Shown: piece by piece, positions 9,274 through 17,005 of the stretch
How positions within the stretch are numbered: the stretch's first letter is position 1
Layout: every line of letters starts with the position of its first letter
Source: Crenothrix polyspora
GTDB lineage: Bacteria; Pseudomonadota; Gammaproteobacteria; Methylococcales; Methylomonadaceae
DNA: 24,627 nt
Assembly: GCA_945903675.1 (NCBI GenBank)
Contig: CAMDOP010000014.1
Span: 1-24,627, forward strand
Direction of reading: 5' to 3'
Made by a program: the position numbers and the translations under genes
Notes under the pieces: model-generated
The model's database searches: none
What the model saw: only the letters and a program-made list of their open reading frames with translations
Told to the model about the DNA's origin: nothing

Positions 9274-10602
9274 ATGAATCCCTTTTTGCTAAACTTGATC
9301 GAAACCTTTCAAACCCAATGGACTGAATGGATGTCCGCATGGGAACCCTTAGATGGCAGCATTGAGGTGTTCATTTATTACTATCCATTATTTATGGCTT
9401 ATGTGTGGATGTTTGGCGCGATTATTTTTTATTTTCGTTACGAGTGGCACAAACCCGGCAATAACGAACATTTGCCAGCCTTAAAAACTTATCCACCTGT
9501 ATCCATACTCATCCCCTGTTATAACGAAGGCGATAATGTGCGAGATACCGTAGGTATTTTGTTAAAACAAAAATATCCCAACTTTGAAATCATCGCCATT
9601 AATGATGGTAGTAAAGATAACACCCTAGAAATTTTAGAAGAATTAGCAGAACAACATACTCAGCTAAGGGTGATTAACTTACATACTAATCAAGGCAAAG
9701 CCATGGGCTTAAGAGCCGGCGCTTTGTTAGCACAGCATGAGTATCTAATTTGTATTGATGGCGATGCTTTATTAGCCCCCGAAGCTGTGGCTTGGATGGT
9801 TCGTCACTTCCAAGATAATCCTAATGTCGGTGCCGTGACTGGCAATCCACGCATCCGAAATCGCTCTACCTTGCTAGGTCGCATTCAAGTCGGTGAATTT
9901 TCAGCCATCGTCGGTATGATTAAACGTGCGCAACGCTCTTATGGCCATATCTTTACTGTGTCTGGGGTAATTGCCGCCTTCCGCAAATCGGCCTTACATG
10001 ATGTCGGTTATTGGAGCAACGATATGGTCACTGAAGATATCGACATTAGCTGGAAATTACAGCTAGCCGGCTGGTCTATTTATTTTGAACCTAATGCCTT
10101 GTGTTGGGTATTGATGCCTGAGTCTTTAGAAGGCTTATGGAAGCAACGTTCGCGTTGGGCGCAAGGTGGCACTGAAGTACTAATACGCTATTTTCCGGCT
10201 TTGTTTCGTTGGTCATCACGCGGTATGTGGCTACTCTATGGCGAATGTTTAATCAGTATAATTTGGGCTTTTTTCATATTGGCGCATTTACTGTTTGCAC
10301 CTTTGGAGTTATTTACGGAATCTACACGCCAATCCTTACATGACCTAAGTCCAAGTTGGACTAGTATGTTGCTCAGCCTAACGTGTTTAATACAATTTGG
10401 TGTGAGTTTATTTATCGACTCACATTACGAATCTCGTACCGGTGGTGTGGCTCGCTATTATTATTGGATGGTTTGGTATCCGCTGGTGTATTGGATGATT
10501 AACGTAGGCACCACCATCGTCGGCTCCATTCGCGCCCTTAAAAAGAAACGCGGACAACGCGCCGTTTGGGTCACCGTAGACAGAGGCTTGCGCAGCAAAT
10601 GA
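9274..10602 (+). CDS. pgaC: PNAG synthase, membrane glycosyltransferase family 2 (PgaC)
   Basis: Inner-membrane processive glycosyltransferase that polymerises UDP-GlcNAc into poly-beta-1,6-GlcNAc and is thought to pass the chain through the membrane with PgaD. The protein is 442 aa, the normal size. Membrane segments lie at about 35-55 and in the C-terminal third (about 310-335, 355-380 and 395-420). The catalytic GT2 domain between them shows PCYNEGDN (81-88), INDGSKDNT (D111), the DxD motif DGD (162-164), TEDID with the probable catalytic base D255, and QRSRW (291-295). It begins 60 bp after pgaB and overlaps pgaD by 4 bp (ATGA), so the three should be co-transcribed. In E. coli the PgaCD complex is activated by c-di-GMP; whether that holds here cannot be read from sequence. 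Confidence 0.96.
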   Translation: MNPFLLNLIETFQTQWTEWMSAWEPLDGSIEVFIYYYPLFMAYVWMFGAIIFYFRYEWHKPGNNEHLPALKTYPPVSILIPCYNEGDNVRDTVGILLKQKYPNFEIIAINDGSKDNTLEILEELAEQHTQLRVINLHTNQGKAMGLRAGALLAQHEYLICIDGDALLAPEAVAWMVRHFQDNPNVGAVTGNPRIRNRSTLLGRIQVGEFSAIVGMIKRAQRSYGHIFTVSGVIAAFRKSALHDVGYWSNDMVTEDIDISWKLQLAGWSIYFEPNALCWVLMPESLEGLWKQRSRWAQGGTEVLIRYFPALFRWSSRGMWLLYGECLISIIWAFFILAHLLFAPLELFTESTRQSLHDLSPSWTSMLLSLTCLIQFGVSLFIDSHYESRTGGVARYYYWMVWYPLVYWMINVGTTIVGSIRALKKKRGQRAVWVTVDRGLRSK

Positions 10603-11048
10603 AAGACTATATTATTAATGCTCCGCAACTGCAAACCGTCCAAAAACGTATCAGCGCCGTCTTTGTCTGGCTGCTATGCTGGGTTATGTGGATATACTTA
10701 TTGATTCCCTTAGTCGCCCTAAGCAATTGGGTAATGGGCGATAAGAAAATGATTAATGAGATGCGTTGGTTTGGTGGTTATAAAAGCCTGTTAGAACTCA
10801 TGGAAATCTATATGGCAGCCTTAGTGGTGATGACTTTACTTTGGTTATGCTGGATTTTCGCTAAAGCCTTACGCTCACAACCACCCTTACCAGCAGCCCA
10901 GAAAGTCGTTAGTGATAAAGACCTATGTGATTTTTATAACGTTGAAAAGGATGATTTACAACAATGTAAAAACTCCAAACTGATGACCGTCTATTTCGAT
11001 GAACAAGGTCATATTGCTAAGCTTGAGCCTCATATTACGCATCGATAA
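10599..11048 (+). CDS. pgaD: PNAG biosynthesis accessory protein PgaD
   Basis: Small partner of PgaC, needed for PNAG synthesis and c-di-GMP response in E. coli. The start ATG at 10599 overlaps the pgaC stop as ATGA, giving 149 aa; a longer frame from 10566 would overlap pgaC by 37 bp and is less likely. Two membrane segments (about 22-45 and 66-90) are followed by a cytoplasmic tail. That tail, with DLCDFYNVEKDDLQQ and LMTVYFDEQGHI, lines up with the E. coli PgaD tail (YAESLAIPDELYQQL, RMSVHFTSQGQI), which confirms the family despite low overall similarity. It is the last gene of pgaBCD; a REP-like palindrome follows 80 bp downstream. Confidence 0.9.
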   Translation: MKDYIINAPQLQTVQKRISAVFVWLLCWVMWIYLLIPLVALSNWVMGDKKMINEMRWFGGYKSLLELMEIYMAALVVMTLLWLCWIFAKALRSQPPLPAAQKVVSDKDLCDFYNVEKDDLQQCKNSKLMTVYFDEQGHIAKLEPHITHR

Positions 11049-11127
11049 AGTTCACGTGCATTGACTTTATGTCGTCATTTGTAGTCTTTAGAATAAACCA
11101 ACTCGAAACATCCTATAACAATGTTAG

Positions 11128-11166
11128 TTAGTATCGTTCCCAATCTCAGCGTGGGAACGATACTAA
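11128..11166. repeat. REP-like palindrome downstream of pgaD, possible terminator
   Basis: A perfect 15-bp stem (TTAGTATCGTTCCCA 11128-11142, TGGGAACGATACTAA 11152-11166) encloses a 9-nt loop ATCTCAGCG. The core GTTCCCA...TGGGAAC matches a widespread type of extragenic palindrome that I recall from environmental gammaproteobacteria. It may stop transcription from the pga operon, though no strong T-run follows. It is the only copy in this window. Confidence 0.75.
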
Positions 11167-11194
11167 TCTTTAAACCTAGCCTAGAGCATTCCAA

Positions 11195-12535
11195 ATGAAA
11201 CTATTTCGTACTGCAACACTTTTAGTTTTTCTAAGTGCCTTATTGCCGAGTTTAGGTTTAACTGCTCCCAAAGGCTTGGCTAAACTTGATCACATTGTGG
11301 TTATATACTTAGAAAATCGTAGCTTCGATAGTTTATTCGGCAACTTTCCGGGCGCCAATGGTTTAGCTCAGGCTAACAAAGCGCTGCCACAAGTTGACCC
11401 CTACGGACGTCCTTATCAAACCTTACCGCCAGTCATGGTTAATAAGCAACGAGATGAGCGCTTTCCGACTAATCTACCTAACCGCCCTTTTAATATTGAA
11501 GGCTATGTTAAGACTGGTGAAACACACCCTGATTTAACACATCGATTTTTTGTTCATCAAATGCAGATCAATGGCGGCCGTAATGATCGTTTTGCACAAC
11601 TGTCTTCCGCAGGTGGCTTAGCCATGGGGCATTACGATCTAGCTGACTCTGCTTTATGGCATTATGCAAAGCAATACACCTTGGCCGATAATTTCTTTCA
11701 AGCCGCTTTTGGCGGCTCCTTCCTTAATCATCAATGGTTGATTTGTGGCTGTACGCCCGAATTTAAAGAGGCTCCAGGTGAGCTTAAATCATGGAAAATC
11801 GACCCACAAACAGGAAGGATCACTAATGACCCTAGCGTCACCGAAGATGGTTATGTAGTTGGCACTGTACAACCCTATTACCCACCGTTTAATACGGCTC
11901 ATCCTGAAAATAGATTGCCGGCACAGACTCAAGCGACTATCGGTGATCGTTTATCTGAAAAGAATATCTCTTGGGCATGGTATGCAGGCGGCTGGGATAA
12001 TGCCGTGACTGGTCGTGTGACTGATGATAACTTTCAATACCATCACCAGCCTTTTGTGTTTTATAGCAACTACGCACCAGACACGACCGCTAGAGCAGAA
12101 CATTTAAAAGATAAGGCTCAGTTATTGACTGATCTTAATAACAACTTTCCGCAGGTGGCTTTCTTTAAACCCGCCGGTAATAAAAATCAGCACCCCGGTT
12201 ATGCGAGTATTGATGCAGCAGATCAAGAAGTACATGAATTAGTTGAGACGATTAAAAACAGTGCTATCTGGCCGAGCACCGCTATCATTATTACTTATGA
12301 TGAATACGGCGGCCTTTGGGATCATGTAGCACCTCCTAAAATTGATCGCTGGGGACCTGGCACACGTATTCCAGCTATCATCATATCGCCGTTTGCAAAG
12401 AAAGCTTATGTCGATCATACCGCTTACGATACCACCTCAATACTTAAACTGATTGAAGACCGATTTAACTTGGCACCACTGACTGACCGAGATGCTCAAG
12501 CTAAAGGCTTAACAGGAGCCTTCAAGTTTGATTAA
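11195..12535 (+). CDS. Secreted phosphoesterase (phospholipase C / AcpA-type acid phosphatase family)
   Basis: Exported hydrolase of phosphate esters, 446 aa, of the phosphoesterase family that includes bacterial phospholipase C and Francisella AcpA. It has a signal peptide (about 1-23, ending GLTA). Family motifs in order are YLENRSFDSLFG (38-49, with metal-ligand candidates E40 and N41), the nucleophile region FGGSFLNHQW (S175), and ITYDEYGGLWDHVAPP (367-381, with D369, E370, D376 and H377). These lie where AcpA-like enzymes have their active site; the exact substrate (phospholipid, phosphoprotein or small phosphate ester) cannot be told from sequence. It is followed after 52 bp by a lipoprotein gene and then tetR, probably one operon, which suggests that the TetR protein controls it. 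Confidence 0.87.
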   Translation: MKLFRTATLLVFLSALLPSLGLTAPKGLAKLDHIVVIYLENRSFDSLFGNFPGANGLAQANKALPQVDPYGRPYQTLPPVMVNKQRDERFPTNLPNRPFNIEGYVKTGETHPDLTHRFFVHQMQINGGRNDRFAQLSSAGGLAMGHYDLADSALWHYAKQYTLADNFFQAAFGGSFLNHQWLICGCTPEFKEAPGELKSWKIDPQTGRITNDPSVTEDGYVVGTVQPYYPPFNTAHPENRLPAQTQATIGDRLSEKNISWAWYAGGWDNAVTGRVTDDNFQYHHQPFVFYSNYAPDTTARAEHLKDKAQLLTDLNNNFPQVAFFKPAGNKNQHPGYASIDAADQEVHELVETIKNSAIWPSTAIIITYDEYGGLWDHVAPPKIDRWGPGTRIPAIIISPFAKKAYVDHTAYDTTSILKLIEDRFNLAPLTDRDAQAKGLTGAFKFD

Positions 12536-12587
12536 TGTCATAAACCGCTCTACTGCCTTAGAGCCCCTGTCTTAAGCGAGCTAACTC

Positions 12588-12914
12588 ATGAATGCACCTT
12601 ACTCTGTTATTAAACCTATAACTGTGATCCTAGCCTTTATGCTGTTATTGCCTGCTTGTAAAGATCAAGACCCCTTTAGCAATAAGCCAGAAACCGATAC
12701 AGCAACCCCGATTAGCTCAGTAGACGCTATAGCAAAACTGCAAAGAGCAGCTTTAGCAGGCGATTCTGATGCCCAATATCATTTGGCCTATCTCTATGAA
12801 AATGGCTTAGGCGTTACTAAAGATGAAGCTAAGGCCTTGGAACTATACCAACAAGCCGCTAACCAAGGCCATCCTAGTGCACAAAATAATCTTGATACTC
12901 TAAAAACTCACTAA
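12588..12914 (+). CDS. Small lipoprotein with a Sel1-type repeat
   Basis: A 108-aa envelope protein. A hydrophobic N-terminus (about 8-22) ends in lipobox LLPAC, so a lipid-anchored protein is predicted. The rest carries about one and a half TPR-like Sel1 repeats: AGDSDAQYHLAYLYENGLGV, then KDEAKALELYQQAANQGHPS and AQNNL. Such repeats usually bind other proteins. The gene is 52 bp after the phosphoesterase and 14 bp before the tetR gene, so it probably shares their transcript. No specific function can be assigned. Confidence 0.8.
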   Translation: MNAPYSVIKPITVILAFMLLLPACKDQDPFSNKPETDTATPISSVDAIAKLQRAALAGDSDAQYHLAYLYENGLGVTKDEAKALELYQQAANQGHPSAQNNLDTLKTH

Positions 12915-12928
12915 AGCATTCTATTATC

Positions 12929-13525
12929 ATGGCAAGACGAAGTGAACATAGCCAAGAAGAAATAAAAACCATGATACTGGATGCTGCCGAACAGGTGGTC
13001 ATCACGCAAGGTTTCTCAGCATTAAAGGCACGCCATATTGCAAAAGAAATAGGCTATACGGTTGGTAGTCTTTATATGGTCTACTCTAATATGGCTGATT
13101 TGGTCATGCACATCCATGCCCGAACCTTTGATGAGATTGCTGTGCAATTACAGAAAACACTATTAAGTGAAGCGGAAACTACGATGGAAAGTTTAGCTTT
13201 AGTTTATATGAATTATTGCGCTCAAAACTTTAATCGCTGGCGTTATATTTTTGATGATCGCTTATTAGCGGGCGCTGTGATTCCTAATTGGTATCAAAGC
13301 AAAATCAACCAAGTGTATGCTCCATTTGAATTACAGCTAGCGCAACTAAAACCCGAGTTAGATGCCCTAGAAATAAAAACAACCGCTCTCGCTTTCTTTG
13401 CAGGCGTACATGGTATTTGCGCCATTTCTTTAAGTCCGACTTCTGATATGGACAACATTAAACAGGTGGAAACGACTGTACTCATTCTTGTTAAACATTT
13501 TATGCATGGCTGGCTCACTAAATGA
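12929..13525 (+). CDS. TetR/AcrR-family transcriptional regulator
   Basis: A 198-aa DNA-binding regulator. The N-terminal TetR helix-turn-helix is clear: ILDAAEQVVITQGFSALKAR, then HIAKEIGYTVGSLYMVYSNM (about 16-55). The C-terminal ligand domain includes LALVYMNYCAQNFNRWRYIF and a FFAGVHGICAISLSP segment, resembling the WHG-type TetR C-terminal domain (inferred). It lies 14 bp after the lipoprotein gene in the same direction, and its own start has no good Shine-Dalgarno, which suggests translational coupling. It may repress its own operon, but no operator palindrome was identified before 11195. The ligand is unknown. Confidence 0.9.
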   Translation: MARRSEHSQEEIKTMILDAAEQVVITQGFSALKARHIAKEIGYTVGSLYMVYSNMADLVMHIHARTFDEIAVQLQKTLLSEAETTMESLALVYMNYCAQNFNRWRYIFDDRLLAGAVIPNWYQSKINQVYAPFELQLAQLKPELDALEIKTTALAFFAGVHGICAISLSPTSDMDNIKQVETTVLILVKHFMHGWLTK

Positions 13526-13619
13526 GATTGCTGCACTGTCGAAAGATTGTAACTATTCAGCGTTAAATATAGCGTTGTCACTAAACCTTCAACAATTAGC
13601 GGTATTCTAATGCTGGCCG

Positions 13620-13625
13620 TATAAT
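13620..13625 (+). promoter_or_regulatory. Perfect -10 hexamer upstream of trhO
   Basis: TATAAT lies 49 bp upstream of the trhO start. No good -35 sits at 16-18 bp (TTAGCG at 18 bp is poor), so this is a tentative sigma70 promoter. Confidence 0.3.
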
Positions 13626-13674
13626 AGCTTTCTTTTTGCTCCAGTTTTACGTTCTGGTTCGCAACGAGGTTTAC

Positions 13675-14679
13675 ATGTCTACGATAGTTGTTTGTGCTTT
13701 ATATAAATTTGTCACCTTGGATGACTTTCAATCTTTACGTCAACCCTTGCATGAGGTCATGGAAGCTCAGCAAGTGCGAGGCACCTTATTATTGGCTAAT
13801 GAGGGCATTAATGGCACGATTGCCGGCTCACGGGGCGGTATAGACAATGTACTTAATTGGTTACGTCAAGATACACGCTTATCGGATATCGATCACAAAG
13901 AATCATTTACCGACATCCTGCCCTTTAATCGTGCCAAAGTTAAACTTAAAAAAGAAATCGTTACACTAGGCATAGAGGGCATCGATCCTAAGCGCGTAGT
14001 GGGCACTTATGTAGCGCCTGAAGATTGGAATCAACTTATTTCCGATCCTGATGTTATCGTCGTAGATACGCGTAATGACTATGAATATCAAGTCGGTACG
14101 TTTAAGAACGCGCTCAATCCTAATACCGAAAGCTTTAGAGATTTTCCTCGTTATGTTAAAGATAACCTTGACCCTAACAAACATAAAAAGATTGCTATGT
14201 TTTGCACGGGCGGCATTCGCTGTGAAAAATCCACCGCTTATCTTAAAGAACAAGGCTTTGATGAGGTCTATCATCTAAAAGGTGGTATTTTAAAATACTT
14301 GGAAGTGGTGCCAGCTCAAGAAACCTTATGGGAAGGCGAGTGTTTTGTATTTGATGAGCGCGTGACCGTCAACCTGCAGCTTGAAAAAGGTCAGTACGAC
14401 CAATGCAATGCCTGTCGCTTACCGATTACCGAAGCAGATAAAGCTAATGTCAAATATCAGCAAGGCGTAAGCTGTCCGCATTGTTATGATAAAGCCACTG
14501 ACTTACAGAAAACTCGCTTTATGGAACGAGAAAAACAAATGGCCTTAGCTAAACAGCGGGGTGAAGCCCATATTGGTGCCGATGCCGCTAAAGCCTTAGT
14601 CGCCAAACGAGCCGCTAAGCTGGAGCGCCAACAAATATTACAAGCTAACATAAATGCCGAGAGGATAAATTGCTCATGA
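13675..14679 (+). CDS. trhO: tRNA uridine(34) hydroxylase TrhO (YceA, rhodanese-like)
   Basis: Oxygen-dependent hydroxylation of U34 in tRNA, giving ho5U, the precursor of the wobble modifications cmo5U/mcmo5U. The start ATG at 13675 follows GAGG with 5-nt spacing; a TTG 39 bp upstream is rejected. The protein is 334 aa (E. coli 350). An N-terminal acylphosphatase-like region (ANEGINGTIAGS, about 41-52) precedes the rhodanese domain (about 120-215) with active-site loop FCTGGIRCEK (C177, C183) and HLKGGILKYLE. A C-terminal cysteine cluster, CNAC...CPHC, follows. These are hallmark TrhO features. The 3' end overlaps the next gene by 4 bp (ATGA). Confidence 0.95.
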   Translation: MSTIVVCALYKFVTLDDFQSLRQPLHEVMEAQQVRGTLLLANEGINGTIAGSRGGIDNVLNWLRQDTRLSDIDHKESFTDILPFNRAKVKLKKEIVTLGIEGIDPKRVVGTYVAPEDWNQLISDPDVIVVDTRNDYEYQVGTFKNALNPNTESFRDFPRYVKDNLDPNKHKKIAMFCTGGIRCEKSTAYLKEQGFDEVYHLKGGILKYLEVVPAQETLWEGECFVFDERVTVNLQLEKGQYDQCNACRLPITEADKANVKYQQGVSCPHCYDKATDLQKTRFMEREKQMALAKQRGEAHIGADAAKALVAKRAAKLERQQILQANINAERINCS

Positions 14680-15893
14680 TAGAAAAATTTGATGTCGTTA
14701 TTGTCGGCGGCGGCATGGTAGGCTCAGCGGTAGCTTGTAGCTTAGGCAATAGCTCACTCAAAGTTGCAGTGATCGAAAGCACTCTGCCCCAAGCTTTTAG
14801 TGCTGAACAAGCTCATGACTTACGCGTTTCAGCCCTGAGTATTGCTTCCAAAAACATACTAGACACCGTAGGAGCCTGGGACGGTATCGTTGCTAGACGC
14901 TTTTGTCCCTTTAAACGCATGCGTGTTTGGGAAACAGCTGGAGATACTGAGTTTTGCAGTGACGATATCAATTATCCCGAACTGGGCTATATTGTTGAAA
15001 ACAGAATTACTCAACTTGCACTCTTAGATCGCTTACAAGAATTTGACAATATTGAACTAATTTGCCCCAGCACCATAACTAAAATCAACTATTCCGTAGG
15101 CGAAGACAGCTTACTAGAATTAGAAGATGGACGACAGCTGTCTAGCAAAGTATTAGTGGCAGCTGATGGCGGTCAATCACGGGTCAGACAAATAGTAGGA
15201 CTAGGCGTAACCAGTTGGGATTACAAACAACACGCGCTAGTTATCTATATAGAAACCGCCTACGAGCAGCAAGATATTACTTGGCAACGTTTTTTACCCA
15301 GTGGCCCTCAGGCCTTTTTGCCTTTAACGGGACATTATGGCTCTATCGTCTGGTATAACTCACCTGACGAAGTTAGGCGTTTAAAAAGCCTAAGCTACGA
15401 AGCCCTCAAGGATGAATTGCTCAGTGCGTTTCCTAACTGTCTAGGCCAAGTAAATAAAGTATTGGGTGTCGCCAGCTTTCCACTCAAACGTCAACATGCT
15501 CAAAACTATGTTAAACAGGGCGTTGTATTGGTCGGAGATGCCGCACATATGATTAACCCACTCGCCGGTCAAGGCGTTAATATTGGGTTACTCGATGCGG
15601 CTGCTTTAGGCGAAGTGCTGGTCGATGCTGCAAAAAAAGGCTTAGCGCTAGGTGATTTAAGTGTTTTAAAACGCTATGAGCAACTGCGTCGCAATGAAAA
15701 TCTTAAAATGATGACCGTGATGGATGTTTTCTATCAAGTATTTAGTAATGAAATACTGCCTATAAAACTCATCAGAAACTTAGGCTTAGGTCTAGCTGAA
15801 CGGTTATTACCTGCTAAAAACAAAGTCATGCGTAGCGCCATGGGATTGGAGGGTAAATTACCCAAGCTTGCTCGGGGTGAGCCGATCATTTAA
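14676..15893 (+). CDS. UbiF-like FAD-dependent ubiquinone-biosynthesis hydroxylase (UbiH/UbiF/COQ6 family)
   Basis: Flavin monooxygenase that hydroxylates the ring of a ubiquinone intermediate. The protein is 405 aa (E. coli UbiF 391). Motifs are GGGMVG (11-16, FAD dinucleotide fold), the DG motif AADGGQSRVR (162-171), and VLVGDAAHMINPLAGQG (284-300, FAD ribityl site). Segments such as WQRFLPSGPQAFLPL, IVWYNSP and GYIVENRITQ align best with E. coli UbiF (DMQ 6-hydroxylation, equivalent to COQ7) among the paralogues I remember, but family members are similar enough that regiospecificity is not certain. Start: ATG at 14676 overlaps the trhO stop; TTG at 14670 is better spaced from GAGAGG (14659-14664) and could also be used. 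Coupled to trhO. Confidence 0.85.
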   Translation: MIEKFDVVIVGGGMVGSAVACSLGNSSLKVAVIESTLPQAFSAEQAHDLRVSALSIASKNILDTVGAWDGIVARRFCPFKRMRVWETAGDTEFCSDDINYPELGYIVENRITQLALLDRLQEFDNIELICPSTITKINYSVGEDSLLELEDGRQLSSKVLVAADGGQSRVRQIVGLGVTSWDYKQHALVIYIETAYEQQDITWQRFLPSGPQAFLPLTGHYGSIVWYNSPDEVRRLKSLSYEALKDELLSAFPNCLGQVNKVLGVASFPLKRQHAQNYVKQGVVLVGDAAHMINPLAGQGVNIGLLDAAALGEVLVDAAKKGLALGDLSVLKRYEQLRRNENLKMMTVMDVFYQVFSNEILPIKLIRNLGLGLAERLLPAKNKVMRSAMGLEGKLPKLARGEPII

Positions 15894-15910
15894 GCTAGCA
15901 ACGCTTACCT

Positions 15911-15925
15911 GAGTGACTTTCACTC
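15911..15925 (+). terminator. Short hairpin after the UbiF-like gene
   Basis: GAGTGA-CTT-TCACTC forms a 6-bp stem 17 bp past the stop. There is no clean T-tract, only a weak CTCTTT further on, so a role as terminator is doubtful. Confidence 0.25.
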
Positions 15926-15960
15926 GCCGTTGTCCTCTTTACTAAAACTTAGGAATGATC

Positions 15961-16353
15961 ATGAAAAAAACAAATGTAGTTACTCTGGCTTTATTATTAG
16001 GCTTATCGCTAGTCGCTAGTACTGTAAACGCAGATATTGAGCTTAAAGCTAAAGAAGAAATACAAGGTACTTGGAAACTTCAGCACACAACCAACTCATT
16101 AACCGATAAACAAACCGTCACACGTGAAGACACTTGGGTATTTAAAGACGGTAAAGTCACAATTTTGCACATACCTCGTGAAGGCAAATATTATGACCAG
16201 CCACCGGTTAATTATGAAATAGAAGAAGGGAAATTGAAAATTTCTTTGGTAGGTAACAGCCGATTCGATGTATTTTCATTAGTTGAAAAAAATGACCAAA
16301 CAATGACGCTAAAAGGAAAGTTTGGCGGCTATTATTATTTCAATAAAAAATAA
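15961..16353 (+). CDS. Small exported protein of unknown function, lipocalin-like
   Basis: A 130-aa protein with a clear signal peptide, cleavage predicted after VNA (24). Start: ATG at 15961 has AGGA at 15951-15954 with 6-nt spacing, whereas the ATG at 15955 directly abuts AGGA and is rejected. The mature part has alternating beta-strand patterns (IQGTWKLQHTTNS, TWVFKDGKVTILH, KISLVGN, QTMTLKGKFGGYYYF). They start with a GxW motif near the N-terminus, as in lipocalin-like or DUF-type small periplasmic beta-barrels. No catalytic residues are recognisable. It is separated by 67 bp from the UbiF-like gene and ends at a shared convergent terminator. Confidence 0.8.
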   Translation: MKKTNVVTLALLLGLSLVASTVNADIELKAKEEIQGTWKLQHTTNSLTDKQTVTREDTWVFKDGKVTILHIPREGKYYDQPPVNYEIEEGKLKISLVGNSRFDVFSLVEKNDQTMTLKGKFGGYYYFNKK

Positions 16354-16366
16354 CAATTTGCTCACC

Positions 16367-16395
16367 ACGTTAGCCAAGTACACCTTGGTTAACGT
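16367..16395. terminator. Bidirectional hairpin between convergent genes
   Basis: ACGTTAGCCAAG (16367-16378) pairs with CTTGGTTAACGT (16384-16395) around loop TACAC, with one G-T wobble. It sits between convergent stop codons at 16353 and 16404. The T-run on either side is short, so efficiency is uncertain. Confidence 0.6.
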
Positions 16396-16403
16396 TTATA
16401 GGC

Positions 16404-16796
16404 TTATTGATGCGCTAATAAAGTCTGGACTTTTTGAGCCGCTTTTTCACAAGCTACTGCCGCTTCTTCAACGCGTCTTAGCAAAGAAATAGCGATATTT
16501 AACTTATCCACCTCGCGAACCGCATATTCATTCAAAGGTGCGCAAACCTCCTGCATTTTTTGATCTGCTTGCACTAAATCCGCATTGGCATTGGCATCAG
16601 TAATAGCCATCATTTCACTAGTCATGCTATTTTGCATTTTAAAGACGGTTTCTACATACTGCGTAAATTCTGCTTTAGTCTGACCATACTCACCATAACG
16701 ACCACATAAGACAGAAGTACAGCCTGATAACAAACAGACGATAATCAATATTAGGAACGGTGTGAAACTTAAAAAGCGCGACTCTTTTTTAATCAT
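16404..16796 (-). CDS. Small lipoprotein, unknown function
   Basis: A 130-aa protein with a hydrophobic N-terminus and lipobox LLSGC (lipidated C26), followed by C31. The mature part is mostly helical, with an Asp/Ala-rich stretch (TDANANADLVQADQKMQEVC) and a C-terminal amphipathic helix (IAISLLRRVEEAAVACEKAA). I do not recognise the family. It lies alone on the minus strand, converges on the neighbouring exported-protein gene, and is divergent from the dynamin-like gene across a 209-bp spacer. Confidence 0.78.
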   Translation of the reverse strand: MIKKESRFLSFTPFLILIIVCLLSGCTSVLCGRYGEYGQTKAEFTQYVETVFKMQNSMTSEMMAITDANANADLVQADQKMQEVCAPLNEYAVREVDKLNIAISLLRRVEEAAVACEKAAQKVQTLLAHQ

Positions 16797-17005
16797 TCGA
16801 TTTGGTATACCACTTGAAAAGCTGCCAAATATACTACAAATTTGTTTTATCTGCCTGGCATAAATAAATAACCTCTTTTTATCTGCTGTTGTTATTTCAG
16901 TCCCTCGCTCTTACTTTTACCCTGTTTTTTGTATTAACAGAGCATCGCTAGGTGTATACTCGCACAACTTTTATATTAAAATCCATAACATGCGGGGTCA
17001 AACTG

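Noticed and set aside
10566..10598. Longer pgaD start at 10566
   Set aside because: It would overlap pgaC by 37 bp; the ATGA overlap at 10599 is the standard coupled arrangement.
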